From: Burkholderia lata
Lineage (GTDB): Bacteria > Pseudomonadota > Gammaproteobacteria > Burkholderiales > Burkholderiaceae
NCBI RefSeq assembly: GCF_000012945.1
Contig: NC_007510.1
Location: forward strand, 2,170,001 to 2,234,000
Direction: 5' to 3'
Length of the DNA stretch: 64,000 nt
Made by a program: the position numbers and the translations under genes. Below the pieces are notes generated by a model that worked only from the letters and a program-made list of their open reading frames with translations, made no database searches and was not told the DNA's origin. Below are positions 8,636 through 17,292 of this stretch, one piece after another; the stretch's first letter is position 1; every line of letters begins with the position of its first letter.

Positions 8636-8896
8636 ATGAAAGAAGGCATCCACCCGAACTACCGCGAAGTCGTCTTCCAAGACATGTCGAACGGCTTCAA
8701 GTTCATCACGCGCTCGACGATCCAGACGCGCGAAAACATCGAACTCGACGGCAAGACCTACCCGCTCGCCAAGATCGAAGTGTCGTCGGAATCGCACTCG
8801 TTCTACACGGGTCAGCAAAAGATCATGGACACGGCAGGCCGTGTCGAGAAGTTCAAGAACAAGTTCGGCGTTCGCGCCAGCGGCAAGGCGAAGTAA
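8636..8896 (+). CDS. rpmE2: 50S ribosomal protein L31 type B
   Basis: An 86-residue L31 paralogue of the large ribosomal subunit. It begins [16 protein letters not shown] and has [10 protein letters not shown] in the second half. It lacks all cysteines, so it is the zinc-free (C-minus) type B form. In other bacteria this form replaces zinc-binding L31 under zinc limitation through Zur, although here it could be the only L31. The start at 8636 follows an AAGGAAAG Shine-Dalgarno. An intrinsic terminator follows, so it is a single-gene unit. Confidence 0.96.
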   Translation: MKEGIHPNYREVVFQDMSNGFKFITRSTIQTRENIELDGKTYPLAKIEVSSESHSFYTGQQKIMDTAGRVEKFKNKFGVRASGKAK

Positions 8897-8940
8897 GCTT
8901 CGCATTGCATCCGGTGGTTGCATTGCACCGGTACCGCACA

Positions 8941-8968
8941 AAAGGGCAGCCCAGGCTGCCCTTTTTTG
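8941..8968 (+). terminator. Rho-independent terminator after rpmE2
   Basis: AAAGGGCAGC pairs with GCTGCCCTTT around a 4-nt loop and runs into a T tract, 44 nt after the stop. Confidence 0.9.
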
Positions 8969-9115
8969 TCTCTGCTCGCCCGGCAGGCGCCAGCCGGCGC
9001 CCGGGCAACGACCTGACGCGCAACAGCGGGCGCGTCTACAATGCCGGATGCTCGAAACCGGCTCCACCGCGCGCATCCGCGCCGGCCACCCGCCCATAAC
9101 AAATCGCTCATCTGC

Positions 9116-10873
9116 ATGAAGCCTGTCGTCCGTCTCACCGCCTCCGCCACGCGCGCGCTACCGCGCTGGCTGCTGCTTACGCTCTGCTTCGTCTACGCAG
9201 CGTTCGGCCTGTTCGGCCGCGACCCGTGGAAGAACGAGGACGCGGCAGGCTTCGGCGTGATGTGGACGATGGCCAAGGGCGGCTGGCACGACTGGCTGCT
9301 GCCGAACCTGGTCGGCAAGTTCATCACGACCGACGGGCCGCTCGGCTACTGGCTCGGCGCGCTGTCGATCCGCGGCCTGGGCCCGTGGGTCGACGCGAGC
9401 AACGCGTCGCGCGTCGATACCGGCGTGCTGTTCTGCGTCGCGTGCGCCTTCGTCTGGTATGCAGCCTACCTGCTCGGCCGGCGTGCCGAGGTCCAGCCGT
9501 TCAAATACGCATTCGGCGGCGAGCCCGAGCCGCGCGACTACGGCCGCACGCTCGCCGACGGCGCGCTGCTGGTACTCGTCGCCTGCTTCGGCCTCGCGGA
9601 GCGCGGGCATGAAACGACGCCGCAACTCGCGCAGTTCGCGTGGATCGCGATGCTCGTCTACGGGATCGTGCGCGGTATCGACAAGCCGATGCAGGGCGCG
9701 CTGTGGTGGGGCCTCGCGATGGGCCTCGTCGCACTGTCCGGCAATCCGGTGCTGGTCGTCGCCCTGCTCGCCGGCACGGCCGTGCTGTGGCTCGTCACGC
9801 CCGAGATGCGCAACCTGCGCCTGCCGCTGGTCGGCGTGCCGCTCGCGGCCGCGATCTTCGCGCTGTGGCCGCTGGCCGCGTTCGTCGCGGCGCCCGACGA
9901 CGCCGCATGGTTCTTCAACCAGTGGATCCACGGCAGCCTGATGCGCTTTTCGGGCCCGCCGACCGCCGTGCTCGGCTATGCGGCGAAGAACCTGCCGCTG
10001 TTCACGTGGCCCGCATGGCCGCTCGCGATCTGGGCATGGTGGAGCTGGGCCGGCATGCGCCGCCGGGCGCACATCGCGATTCCGCTGTCGGTCGCCGTGC
10101 CGCTCGTCGCGCTCGTGATCCTGCAGAGCCAGCAGTCGAACCGCATGTACATGCTGCTGCTGCCGCCGCTCGCGGTGCTCGCGACGTTCGCGCTGCCGAC
10201 CCTCAAGCGCGGCGCGATCAACGCGATCGACTGGTTCGCGGTGCTGAGCTTCACGATCCTCGGCACCTTCGTGTGGCTCGTGTGGCTCGCATCGATCACG
10301 GGCTTCCCGCATCCGCTCGCGCGGAACCTCGCCCGCCTCGTGCCCGGCTACGAGCCGCACTTCAAGATCCTGTCGTTCATCTGCGCGGTGATCGCCACCG
10401 TGTGCTGGTGCTTCCTCGTGCGCTGGCGCATCTCGCGGCAGCCGAAGGTGCTGTGGCGCAGCGTCGTGCTGTCGGGTGCGGGCACCACGCTGATGTGGGT
10501 ACTGCTGATGACGCTGTGGCTGCCGATCGTCAACTACGGCCGGACCTATCGCGATGTCGCGCAGCAGATCGCGGTACACCTGCCGTCCGACTACGAGTGC
10601 ATCTCGCCCGTGCGGCTCGGTGACGCGCAGATCGCGACCTTCGCGTATTTCGGCAACATGCGCTTCGATTTCTCCGGCGATTGCGACGTGATCCTGCGCC
10701 AGGACCGCGCGGACTTCGGCGAGCCGAGCTCGATGTCGCAATATGTGTGGCGTCTCGTGTGGGAAGGCCGCCGCGCCGCCGACCGCGACGAGCGCTTCCG
10801 CCTGTACGAGCGCATCGAACGGCCGAAGACGCCCGTCAAGCGACGTCCGCCGCGCCGTCAGCCGGCCGATTGA
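9116..10873 (+). CDS. ArnT-like (GT-C fold) integral membrane glycosyltransferase
   Basis: A 585-residue polytopic membrane protein of the ArnT/PMT superfamily, which uses polyprenyl-phosphate sugars as donors on the periplasmic side. After the first helix (LLLTLCFVYAAFGLFG) comes an acidic periplasmic loop, DPWKNEDAAGF, the place where ArnT has its catalytic Asp, followed by TTDGPLGYWLGAL. The hydrophilic C-terminal domain is basic at its end. It is much less like ArnT than the copy at 34539, so the substrate is unknown. I start it at 9116 rather than at an in-frame ATG 75 nt earlier because the signal-like helix follows immediately. A MATE exporter begins 2 nt after its stop. Confidence 0.75.
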   Translation: MKPVVRLTASATRALPRWLLLTLCFVYAAFGLFGRDPWKNEDAAGFGVMWTMAKGGWHDWLLPNLVGKFITTDGPLGYWLGALSIRGLGPWVDASNASRVDTGVLFCVACAFVWYAAYLLGRRAEVQPFKYAFGGEPEPRDYGRTLADGALLVLVACFGLAERGHETTPQLAQFAWIAMLVYGIVRGIDKPMQGALWWGLAMGLVALSGNPVLVVALLAGTAVLWLVTPEMRNLRLPLVGVPLAAAIFALWPLAAFVAAPDDAAWFFNQWIHGSLMRFSGPPTAVLGYAAKNLPLFTWPAWPLAIWAWWSWAGMRRRAHIAIPLSVAVPLVALVILQSQQSNRMYMLLLPPLAVLATFALPTLKRGAINAIDWFAVLSFTILGTFVWLVWLASITGFPHPLARNLARLVPGYEPHFKILSFICAVIATVCWCFLVRWRISRQPKVLWRSVVLSGAGTTLMWVLLMTLWLPIVNYGRTYRDVAQQIAVHLPSDYECISPVRLGDAQIATFAYFGNMRFDFSGDCDVILRQDRADFGEPSSMSQYVWRLVWEGRRAADRDERFRLYERIERPKTPVKRRPPRRQPAD

Positions 10874-10875
10874 CG

Positions 10876-12237
10876 ATGTTCGGCGACATCCGCCGGATTG
10901 TCGGTCTCGCGTGGCCGGTGCTCGTCGGCCAGCTCGCGATCATCGCGTTCGGCGTAATCGACACCGCGATGGTCGGGCGCTACTCGGCCGTCGACCTGGC
11001 CGCGCTCGGCCTCGGCTCGTCGATCTACATATCGATCTATATCGGCCTGACGGGCATCCTGTCCGCGCTGCAGCCGATCACCGGGCAGCTGTACGGCGCG
11101 CGGCGCTATGCCGAGATCGGCGAGGAAGTGCGCCAGGCGCTGTGGCTCGCGTCGCTGCTCGCGGTGCCCGGCTTCCTCCTGCTGCATTTTCCCGAGCCGC
11201 TGCTGCGCGTCGCGCACACGCCCGCCGCGCTGCACGACCGCACCGTCGACTACCTGCGCATCCTGTCGTACGGGCTGCCCGCCAGCCTCGTCTTCCGCAT
11301 CTACAACGCGCTGACCAACGCCGCCGGCAAGCCGCGCCTCGCGATGATCCTGCAGATCGGCGCGCTGCTGCTCAAATTTCCGCTCAACGTGTGGTTCATC
11401 TTCGGCGGGTTCGGCGTGCCGGCCCTCGGCGGCCCCGGCTGCGGGCTCGCCAGCGCGCTGATCAACTGGGCACTCGCGGTGATCGGCTACACGCTGCTCG
11501 CGAAGCTCGACGTGTTCGCGCCGCTCGCGATCTTCTCGCGCTTCTGCTGGCCGGTCTGGGAACGCCAGAAGGCGATCCTGAAACTCGGCGTGCCGATGGG
11601 CCTGTCGTACCTGATCGAGGTCACGTCGTACACGTGCATGGCGCTGTTCATCGCGCAGTTCGGCACGACGACGCTCGCCGGCCACCAGATCGCCGGCAAC
11701 ATCGGCGCGGTGCTGTACATGACGCCACTGTCGATCGGCGTGGCGGCGTCGACGCTGGTCGCACGCACGCTTGGCGCCGGACGGCCCGAGGAAGCCCGGC
11801 TGCTCGGCCGGCACAGCGTGATCTTCGCGTGCGGCATCGCCGCGACCTACGGCCTGCTCGTGTTCGTGCTGCGCCCGCTGATCATCGGCGGCTATACGCC
11901 GAACCCGGCCGTCGCCGCGGCCGCGATGCCGCTCGTCGCGATCGTCGCGTGCTACCACGTCTTCGATGCGCTGCAAGTCACGTCGGCGTTCGTGCTGCGC
12001 GCCTACAAGGTCGCGGTCGTGCCGACCGTGATCTATGCGGTCGCGCTGTGGGGCGTCGGGCTCAGCGGCGGCTACGCGCTCGGTTTCGACGTGGGCGGCA
12101 TCGCGCCCGCGTGGCTGACCGGCGCGCGCGGCTTCTGGTTCGCGAACACGATCAGCCTGATGCTCGCGGGCGCCGGGCTCGTGCTGTACCTGCGCCGCGT
12201 CAGCCGTGCGCATGCCGCCGTGTCCACGTCCGCCTGA
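10876..12237 (+). CDS. MATE family efflux transporter
   Basis: A 453-residue multidrug and toxic compound extrusion protein with two six-helix halves. It begins with the typical GLAWPVLVGQLAIIAFGVID, has PITGQLYGARRYAEIGEEVR after helix 2, and the symmetric second-half pattern VAASTLVARTLGAGRPEEA. Such pumps exchange cationic substrates for Na+ or H+. The start at 10876 lies 2 nt beyond the stop of the glycosyltransferase gene, so the two are surely co-transcribed. Whether the exporter works with that enzyme or is merely adjacent cannot be told. The convergent lipA ends only 11 nt away. Confidence 0.9.
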   Translation: MFGDIRRIVGLAWPVLVGQLAIIAFGVIDTAMVGRYSAVDLAALGLGSSIYISIYIGLTGILSALQPITGQLYGARRYAEIGEEVRQALWLASLLAVPGFLLLHFPEPLLRVAHTPAALHDRTVDYLRILSYGLPASLVFRIYNALTNAAGKPRLAMILQIGALLLKFPLNVWFIFGGFGVPALGGPGCGLASALINWALAVIGYTLLAKLDVFAPLAIFSRFCWPVWERQKAILKLGVPMGLSYLIEVTSYTCMALFIAQFGTTTLAGHQIAGNIGAVLYMTPLSIGVAASTLVARTLGAGRPEEARLLGRHSVIFACGIAATYGLLVFVLRPLIIGGYTPNPAVAAAAMPLVAIVACYHVFDALQVTSAFVLRAYKVAVVPTVIYAVALWGVGLSGGYALGFDVGGIAPAWLTGARGFWFANTISLMLAGAGLVLYLRRVSRAHAAVSTSA

Positions 12238-12248
12238 CGCGTTGCCCG

Positions 12249-13214
12249 CTACTTCTCCTCAAGCACGTCGGCCGCGTGATACGACGACCGCACGAGCGGG
12301 CCGGCGACGACTTCCCTGAAACCGAGCAATAGCGCTTCGTCGCGCCACGCGGCGAATGCGTCCGGGCTCACGTAGCGTCGCACCGGCAGATGATGCGCGG
12401 ACGGCGCGAGATACTGGCCGAGCGTCAGCACGTCGACGTCATGCGCGCGCAGGTCGCGCAGCGTGTCGCGCACTTCGTCGTCGCACTCGCCAAGGCCGAG
12501 CATCAACCCCGATTTCGTCACCAGCCCCGGCCGCGCCCGCTTCGCCTGCGCGAGCAGTTCGAGCGAGCCGCGATAGTCGGCGCCCGGCCGCGCCGCGCGA
12601 TACAGCGACGGCACCGTCTCGATGTTGTGGTTGAACACGTCGGGCCAGGCCATCGACAGCGCATCGAGCGCGCGGGCCACGCGACCGCGGAAGTCCGGTG
12701 TCAGCACTTCGACGCCGATGCCCGGCACGCTCGCGCGCACCGCCGCGATGCAAGCGGCAAAATGCGCGGCGCCGCCGTCGCGCAGGTCGTCGCGATCGAC
12801 CGACGTGATCACGACATAGCGCAGCCCGAGCGCCGCAGCCGCATCGGCCAGTCGCGCGGGCTCGTCCGGATCGAGCGGTTCGGGACGGCCGTGCGCGACG
12901 TCGCAGAACGGGCAACGCCGCGTACACAGCCCGCCCATGATCATGAAGGTCGCCGTGCGCTGCGCGAAGCATTCGCCGATGTTCGGGCACATCGCCTCCT
13001 CGCAGACGGAATGCAGCCGATGGTCGCGCAGCACGGCCGCCATATCGGCAACCGCCGCGCTCATCATCGGCCGCGCGCGCAGCCACGGCGGCTTCGGCAA
13101 CGCCGCACCGGCCGCGGGCTCGACGCGCACCGGAATGCGCGCGAGCTTGTCGCGGCTTCTCGCGCCCGGCTGGCCGAGCGCCGTGAGGCTGGGTCGTTCG
13201 AGCGCGGCGGCCAT
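12249..13214 (-). CDS. lipA: Lipoyl synthase of the acetoin operon
   Basis: A 321-residue radical-SAM enzyme that inserts two sulfurs into the octanoyl group on lipoyl domains. The auxiliary cluster cysteines are Cys71, Cys76 and Cys82. The radical-SAM CX3CX2C motif is Cys97, Cys101 and Cys104. The C-terminal RSSYHA carries the conserved Ser that ligates the auxiliary cluster. It is the last gene of the aco operon, 2 nt after acoC, whose product carries the lipoyl lysine. I infer a dedicated lipoylation supply during acetoin growth, in addition to a housekeeping lipA expected elsewhere. No lipB or lplA is present nearby. Confidence 0.93.
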   Translation of the reverse strand: MAAALERPSLTALGQPGARSRDKLARIPVRVEPAAGAALPKPPWLRARPMMSAAVADMAAVLRDHRLHSVCEEAMCPNIGECFAQRTATFMIMGGLCTRRCPFCDVAHGRPEPLDPDEPARLADAAAALGLRYVVITSVDRDDLRDGGAAHFAACIAAVRASVPGIGVEVLTPDFRGRVARALDALSMAWPDVFNHNIETVPSLYRAARPGADYRGSLELLAQAKRARPGLVTKSGLMLGLGECDDEVRDTLRDLRAHDVDVLTLGQYLAPSAHHLPVRRYVSPDAFAAWRDEALLLGFREVVAGPLVRSSYHAADVLEEK

Positions 13215-13216
13215 CG

Positions 13217-14332
13217 TCAGTCTCCGAGAAACGCGACGATCAGGCGGTTCACGTCGGCGGCGGCCTCCATCTGCACCATGTGCCCGCTGCCGGCGATCAC
13301 CTCGGCACGCACGCCGTCAGGCAGACCCTGCGCGTGCTGCGCCGGGATCACCTGGTCGCGCTCGCCCCAGATCACGAGCGTGCGCGGCGCAAGCGTCGCG
13401 AGCCGGTCGCGGAACACGCGCCGCTGTGCGGCGCCGTCGAACGCGGCATTCGCGATCTTTTCGAGCGCGGCCTGCACACCTTCGAGCCGCTTGTACTTGA
13501 CGAGATCCTCGACGAGCTGCCGCGTGACCAGCGCGTTGTCCGCGAACAGCGCGCCGAGGTGCGGCTTCAGCGTGTTGCGGCTGTTGCCGGCGACGAAGCC
13601 GTCGATGTAAGCGCGGTTGATGTCGGTGCCGAGCCCGGCGCTTGCGATCAGCGTCAGCGACGCGACACGTTGCGGCGCGCGCTCGGCCGCCGCCATCGCG
13701 ACCGCGCCGCCCATCGAATGGCCGATCAGGTGGGCGTGGTCGATGCCCTTCGCATCGAGCAGCGCAAGCACCGCGTCGGCCAGTTCATCGAGGCTGCCCG
13801 TCTCGACCGCCTTGCCCGACTCGCCGTGACCGGGCAGGTCGAGCGCCCACACCGGCCGGTGCGCCGCGAGATCCGCGTGATTGAACAACCAGTTGTTGAG
13901 GTCGCCGCCGAAGCCGTGGATCAGCACGGCGGGCGTGCCGCTGCCGTCGCCGAGCTTCAGGAAGCGCACGGTTCGGCCGCCGATCTGCGCCTTCTCGGGC
14001 TGCGGGCCCGCGGCTTCGTCGGAAGCCGCGCTCGGTACGAAATCGCGCTGGAAATCGGCAATCGCCGCATCGATGTCGGCATCGCTCGCATCGGCGGCCG
14101 CGACGACGCCGAGCAGCGCGCCGACCGGCAGCGTCTCGCCTTCCTGCGCGACCTGCCGGCGCAGCGTGCCGTCGAACGCGCATTCGACGCCCGACGAGAT
14201 CTTGTCGGTCTCGACGTCGAGCACTTCATCGCCCTTCGTCACGCGTTCGCCGAGGGCCTTCAACCAGCCGTTGACCTGCCCCTGCTCCATCGACAGCCCC
14301 CACTTGGGCATCGTGATCATGTGAATCGACAT
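13217..14332 (-). CDS. acoC: Acetoin dehydrogenase E2-like subunit AcoC: lipoyl domain fused to alpha/beta hydrolase
   Basis: A 371-residue protein that takes the acetyl unit released from acetoin by AcoA/AcoB. Residues 1-80 form a lipoyl domain with the modified lysine at Lys44 ([10 protein letters not shown]). A linker of about 35 residues leads to an alpha/beta-hydrolase domain at about 120-371, with nucleophile Ser206 in GHSMGG, probable acid Asp326 in GERDQVIP and His351 in GSGHMVQ. The usual E2 features, a peripheral subunit-binding domain and a catalytic HxxxDG acetyltransferase core, are absent. The same architecture is known for AcoC of Cupriavidus and Pseudomonas. It starts 4 nt after acoB. 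Confidence 0.93.
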   Translation of the reverse strand: MSIHMITMPKWGLSMEQGQVNGWLKALGERVTKGDEVLDVETDKISSGVECAFDGTLRRQVAQEGETLPVGALLGVVAAADASDADIDAAIADFQRDFVPSAASDEAAGPQPEKAQIGGRTVRFLKLGDGSGTPAVLIHGFGGDLNNWLFNHADLAAHRPVWALDLPGHGESGKAVETGSLDELADAVLALLDAKGIDHAHLIGHSMGGAVAMAAAERAPQRVASLTLIASAGLGTDINRAYIDGFVAGNSRNTLKPHLGALFADNALVTRQLVEDLVKYKRLEGVQAALEKIANAAFDGAAQRRVFRDRLATLAPRTLVIWGERDQVIPAQHAQGLPDGVRAEVIAGSGHMVQMEAAADVNRLIVAFLGD

Positions 14333-14336
14333 CGTG

Positions 14337-15341
14337 TCAGCTCCTCGTCTTCAGGACCGCCTGCGCAATCGCATCGGCGGACGGGATATACAGGTCTTCC
14401 AGCACGCTCGCGAACGGCGCAGGCGTATGCGGCGCAGTGACCAGCTCGATCGGCGCCTTCAGCGCATGGAACGCGCGCTGCGCGACGAGCGCGGCAATGT
14501 CGGTCGCGATCGAGCAGCGCGGGTTCGCTTCGTCGACGACCACCACGCGCCCGGTGCGCTCCGCGCTTTCGAGAATCGTTTCCTCGTCGAGCGGCGACGT
14601 CGTGCGCAGGTCGATCACGTCGACCTGGATGCCGTCCTTCGCGAGCTTCGCGGCCGCGTCCATCGCGAGATGCACCATCCGGCCGTACGTGACGATCGTC
14701 GCGTCGTCACCGTCGCGCATCACGTTCGCCTCGCCGAACGGAATCGCATAGGACTCCTCCGGCACGTCGCCTTCGCGGGTATAGAGCAGCTTGTGCTCGA
14801 GGAAGATCACCGGATCGTTGTCGCGGATCGCCTGGATCAGCAGCCCCTTCGCGTCGTACGGCGTCGACGGGCACACGACCTTCAGCCCCGGAATGTGCGT
14901 GAACAGCGACGTGAGCATCTGCGAATGCTGCGCGGCCGCGCGCAAGCCGGCACCGTACATCGCGCGGATCACGACCGGCGTCACGGCCTTGCCGCCGAAC
15001 ATGTAGCGGAACTTGGCGGCCTGGTTGAAGATCTGGTCGAAGCACACGCCCATGAAATCGATGAACATCAGCTCCGCGACGGGCCGCATCCCGCACGCGG
15101 CAGCGCCTACCGCCGCGCCGATGTAGCCGCCCTCCGACAGCGGCGTATCGAGCACGCGGCCCGGAAACTTGTGGAACAGCCCCTTCGTCACGCCGAGCAC
15201 GCCGCCCCACGCGTCGTCCTCGCCCGGCGCACCCGCGCCGCCTGCGTTGTCCTCGCCCATCACGATCACGCTTTCGTCGCGCGCCATTTCCTGTGCGAGC
15301 GCTTCGTTGATCGCCTGCGAATAAGTGATCTTCCTTGCCAT
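14337..15341 (-). CDS. acoB: Acetoin dehydrogenase E1 beta subunit
   Basis: A 334-residue transketolase-like E1 beta subunit (TPP-dependent, forms an alpha2beta2 enzyme with AcoA). The pattern of the family is clear: QAINEALAQEMARDESV at the N-terminus, GEDNAGGAG, a DTPLSEGGYIG segment lining the active site, GMRPVAELMFIDF, and the C-terminal DLRTTSPLDEETIL transketolase C domain. It cleaves acetoin to acetaldehyde and an acetyl unit passed to the lipoyl arm of AcoC. It lies between acoA and acoC. Confidence 0.95.
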   Translation of the reverse strand: MARKITYSQAINEALAQEMARDESVIVMGEDNAGGAGAPGEDDAWGGVLGVTKGLFHKFPGRVLDTPLSEGGYIGAAVGAAACGMRPVAELMFIDFMGVCFDQIFNQAAKFRYMFGGKAVTPVVIRAMYGAGLRAAAQHSQMLTSLFTHIPGLKVVCPSTPYDAKGLLIQAIRDNDPVIFLEHKLLYTREGDVPEESYAIPFGEANVMRDGDDATIVTYGRMVHLAMDAAAKLAKDGIQVDVIDLRTTSPLDEETILESAERTGRVVVVDEANPRCSIATDIAALVAQRAFHALKAPIELVTAPHTPAPFASVLEDLYIPSADAIAQAVLKTRS

Positions 15342-15395
15342 GTCTGTCTCCTGGAATGTTCGGTTCGCCGTGTCGGCCGCAGTGTCAGGCCGCGC

Positions 15396-16379
15396 TCACG
15401 GGTACGACACGTAGACGTCGGTCAGCAGGTCGGCGGCATCGGGTACCGGCGCGGCCTTGGCCTGCGCGACCGCATCGTCGATCAGCGCCTTCACCTGGGC
15501 ATCGACCGCGCGCAGGTCGGCGGTCGTCAATGCTTCGGCCCGCACGACGCGCGTTTCGAAATGCTTCAGGCAGTCCTTCTCGTCGCGCAGCTTCTGCACT
15601 TCACCCGGTGCGCGATAGGTTTGCGCATCACCTTCGAAGTGACCGAAATAGCGCGTGAACTTCACCTCGACGAGCGTCGGGCCGCCACCGTTGCGCGCAC
15701 GCTCGACGGCTTCGCCAAGCGCTTCGTGCACCGCGAAGAAGTCGAAGCCGTCGACGATCACGCCCGGCATCCCGAACCCGTTCGCACGATCGGCGATGTT
15801 GTCGGTGGCGACCGACCAGCTCGACGACGTCGCTTCCGCATAGCCGTTGTTTTCGGCCACGAAGATCGCGGGCAGCCGCCACACCGACGCAAGGTTCATC
15901 GATTCGAAGATCACGCCCTGGTTCGATGCGCCGTCGCCGAAGAAGCACACGCCGACGCCGCCGGTCTTCTTGTGCTTCGCCGCGAGCGCCGCACCGCAGA
16001 CGAGCGGGCCGCCCGCACCGACGATCCCGTTCGCGCCGAGCATCCCCATCGCCAGGTCGGCGATGTGCATCGAGCCGCCCTTGCCGTGGCAGACGCCCGT
16101 CTTCTTGCCGTAGATCTCGGCCATCATCCCGTGCACGTCGACGCCCTTCGCGATGCAATGGCCGTGGCCGCGGTGCGTGGTCGCAACGTAGTCGTCGAGG
16201 CCGAGGTGCAGTATCGTGCCGACCGCGGACGCCTCCTCGCCCGCATACAGGTGAACGAAGCCGGGGATCTCGCCGGTCGCGAATTCGACGTGCAGGCGTT
16301 CCTCGAATTCGCGGATCGTGCGCATCAGCCGGTAGGCGTCCAGCAGCTTGTCCCTGCTGAGCTGTGTCGAAGCGGTCAT
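15396..16379 (-). CDS. acoA: Acetoin dehydrogenase E1 alpha subunit (TPP-binding)
   Basis: A 327-residue E1 alpha subunit. The thiamine diphosphate motif runs from GDGASNQG to VAENN, about 30 residues apart as required. RGHGHCIAKG and GKGGSMHI are typical of pyruvate/acetoin dehydrogenase E1 alpha. The frame stays open upstream, but I place the start at the ATG at 16379 (MTASTQLSRDKLL), which follows an AGGAGA Shine-Dalgarno and gives the family length. An SDR gene lies upstream and acoB 54 nt downstream. Confidence 0.95.
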   Translation of the reverse strand: MTASTQLSRDKLLDAYRLMRTIREFEERLHVEFATGEIPGFVHLYAGEEASAVGTILHLGLDDYVATTHRGHGHCIAKGVDVHGMMAEIYGKKTGVCHGKGGSMHIADLAMGMLGANGIVGAGGPLVCGAALAAKHKKTGGVGVCFFGDGASNQGVIFESMNLASVWRLPAIFVAENNGYAEATSSSWSVATDNIADRANGFGMPGVIVDGFDFFAVHEALGEAVERARNGGGPTLVEVKFTRYFGHFEGDAQTYRAPGEVQKLRDEKDCLKHFETRVVRAEALTTADLRAVDAQVKALIDDAVAQAKAAPVPDAADLLTDVYVSYP

Positions 16380-16456
16380 GTGTGTCTCCTGGGTAGGTCT
16401 GACTGCGAATGCCGCCGCGGCCGGGCCGTGGCGACGGATTTCACGGCCTGCGGCCG

Positions 16457-17233
16457 TCAGTGGAACGTGAAGCCGCCGTCGACGTTCACGGCCTGGCCTG
16501 TCACGTTGTCCATCGTCGCGAAGAACAACGCGAGCCGGCCCATGTCCTCCGGCGTCTGCGCGCGGCCCTGCGGAATCAGCGTCAACTGGTGCCGCTGCCA
16601 CGACTCCTCGACCGATTCGCCGTCGGTCTTCCATTCATCGGACAGCCGGTCCCACATGTACGTCCGCACGATGCCGGGGCAGATCGCGTTGACGGTCACG
16701 CCGTCGCGCGCGAGCTCCTTCGCGAGCGCATTCGTGAAGCCGACGACCGCGAATTTCGATGCGCTGTAGTGCGCGAGATTCGGAAAGCCTTCCTTGCCGG
16801 CGATCGACGCGACGTTGATGATTCGGCCGTGGCCCTGCGCCTTCAGCGGCGCGAGCGCCGCGCGGCAGCCGAGGAACGTGCCCTTCGCGTTCACGTCCAT
16901 CACGAAATCCCAGTCGCGCTCGGTCAGTTCGCCGACCGGATGAATGCTGATCACGCCCGCGCAGTTCACGAGGATGTCGAGGCGGCCGAGGTCGGCGAGT
17001 GCCTGTGCAACCATCGCATCGACCTGCGCGGCCTGCGTGACGTCGACCTTCGCGATCGCCGCCCGGCGGCCGAGCGCGCGTACTTCGCGCGCGGTGGCGT
17101 CGAGTGCGTCGTCGAGCAGGTCGGCGAGCAGGATGTCGGCGCCCGCGCCGGCGAGCGTCAGTGCAATGCCGCGGCCGATGCCGCGCGCGCCGCCGGTGAC
17201 GATGGCGACCTGTCCTTCGAGTGGGGCTGTCAT
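16457..17233 (-). CDS. Short-chain dehydrogenase, probable acetoin/diacetyl reductase
   Basis: A 258-residue classical SDR. The NAD(P) motif TGGARGIG is at 13-20, the structural NCAG at 90-93, and the catalytic residues Ser143, Tyr156 and Lys160 (YSASK) are all present. Asp38, after the second strand (LLADLL), suggests NAD(H) preference. Position inside the aco operon, between acoX and acoA, makes an interconversion of acetoin with 2,3-butanediol or diacetyl the best guess. Other Burkholderiales and pseudomonads often have a zinc-type butanediol dehydrogenase gene near aco instead. The substrate is inferred from context only. Confidence 0.8.
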   Translation of the reverse strand: MTAPLEGQVAIVTGGARGIGRGIALTLAGAGADILLADLLDDALDATAREVRALGRRAAIAKVDVTQAAQVDAMVAQALADLGRLDILVNCAGVISIHPVGELTERDWDFVMDVNAKGTFLGCRAALAPLKAQGHGRIINVASIAGKEGFPNLAHYSASKFAVVGFTNALAKELARDGVTVNAICPGIVRTYMWDRLSDEWKTDGESVEESWQRHQLTLIPQGRAQTPEDMGRLALFFATMDNVTGQAVNVDGGFTFH

Positions 17234-17292
17234 GGCGATGTCTCCTGGATGATCGTTATGGATGTCGAAATGTCACTCGGTAAAACGGCGCC

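Noticed and set aside
12238..12248. Searched for a terminator between the convergent MATE and lipA genes
   Set aside because: Only 11 nt separate the stops, and I see no hairpin with a U tract there.
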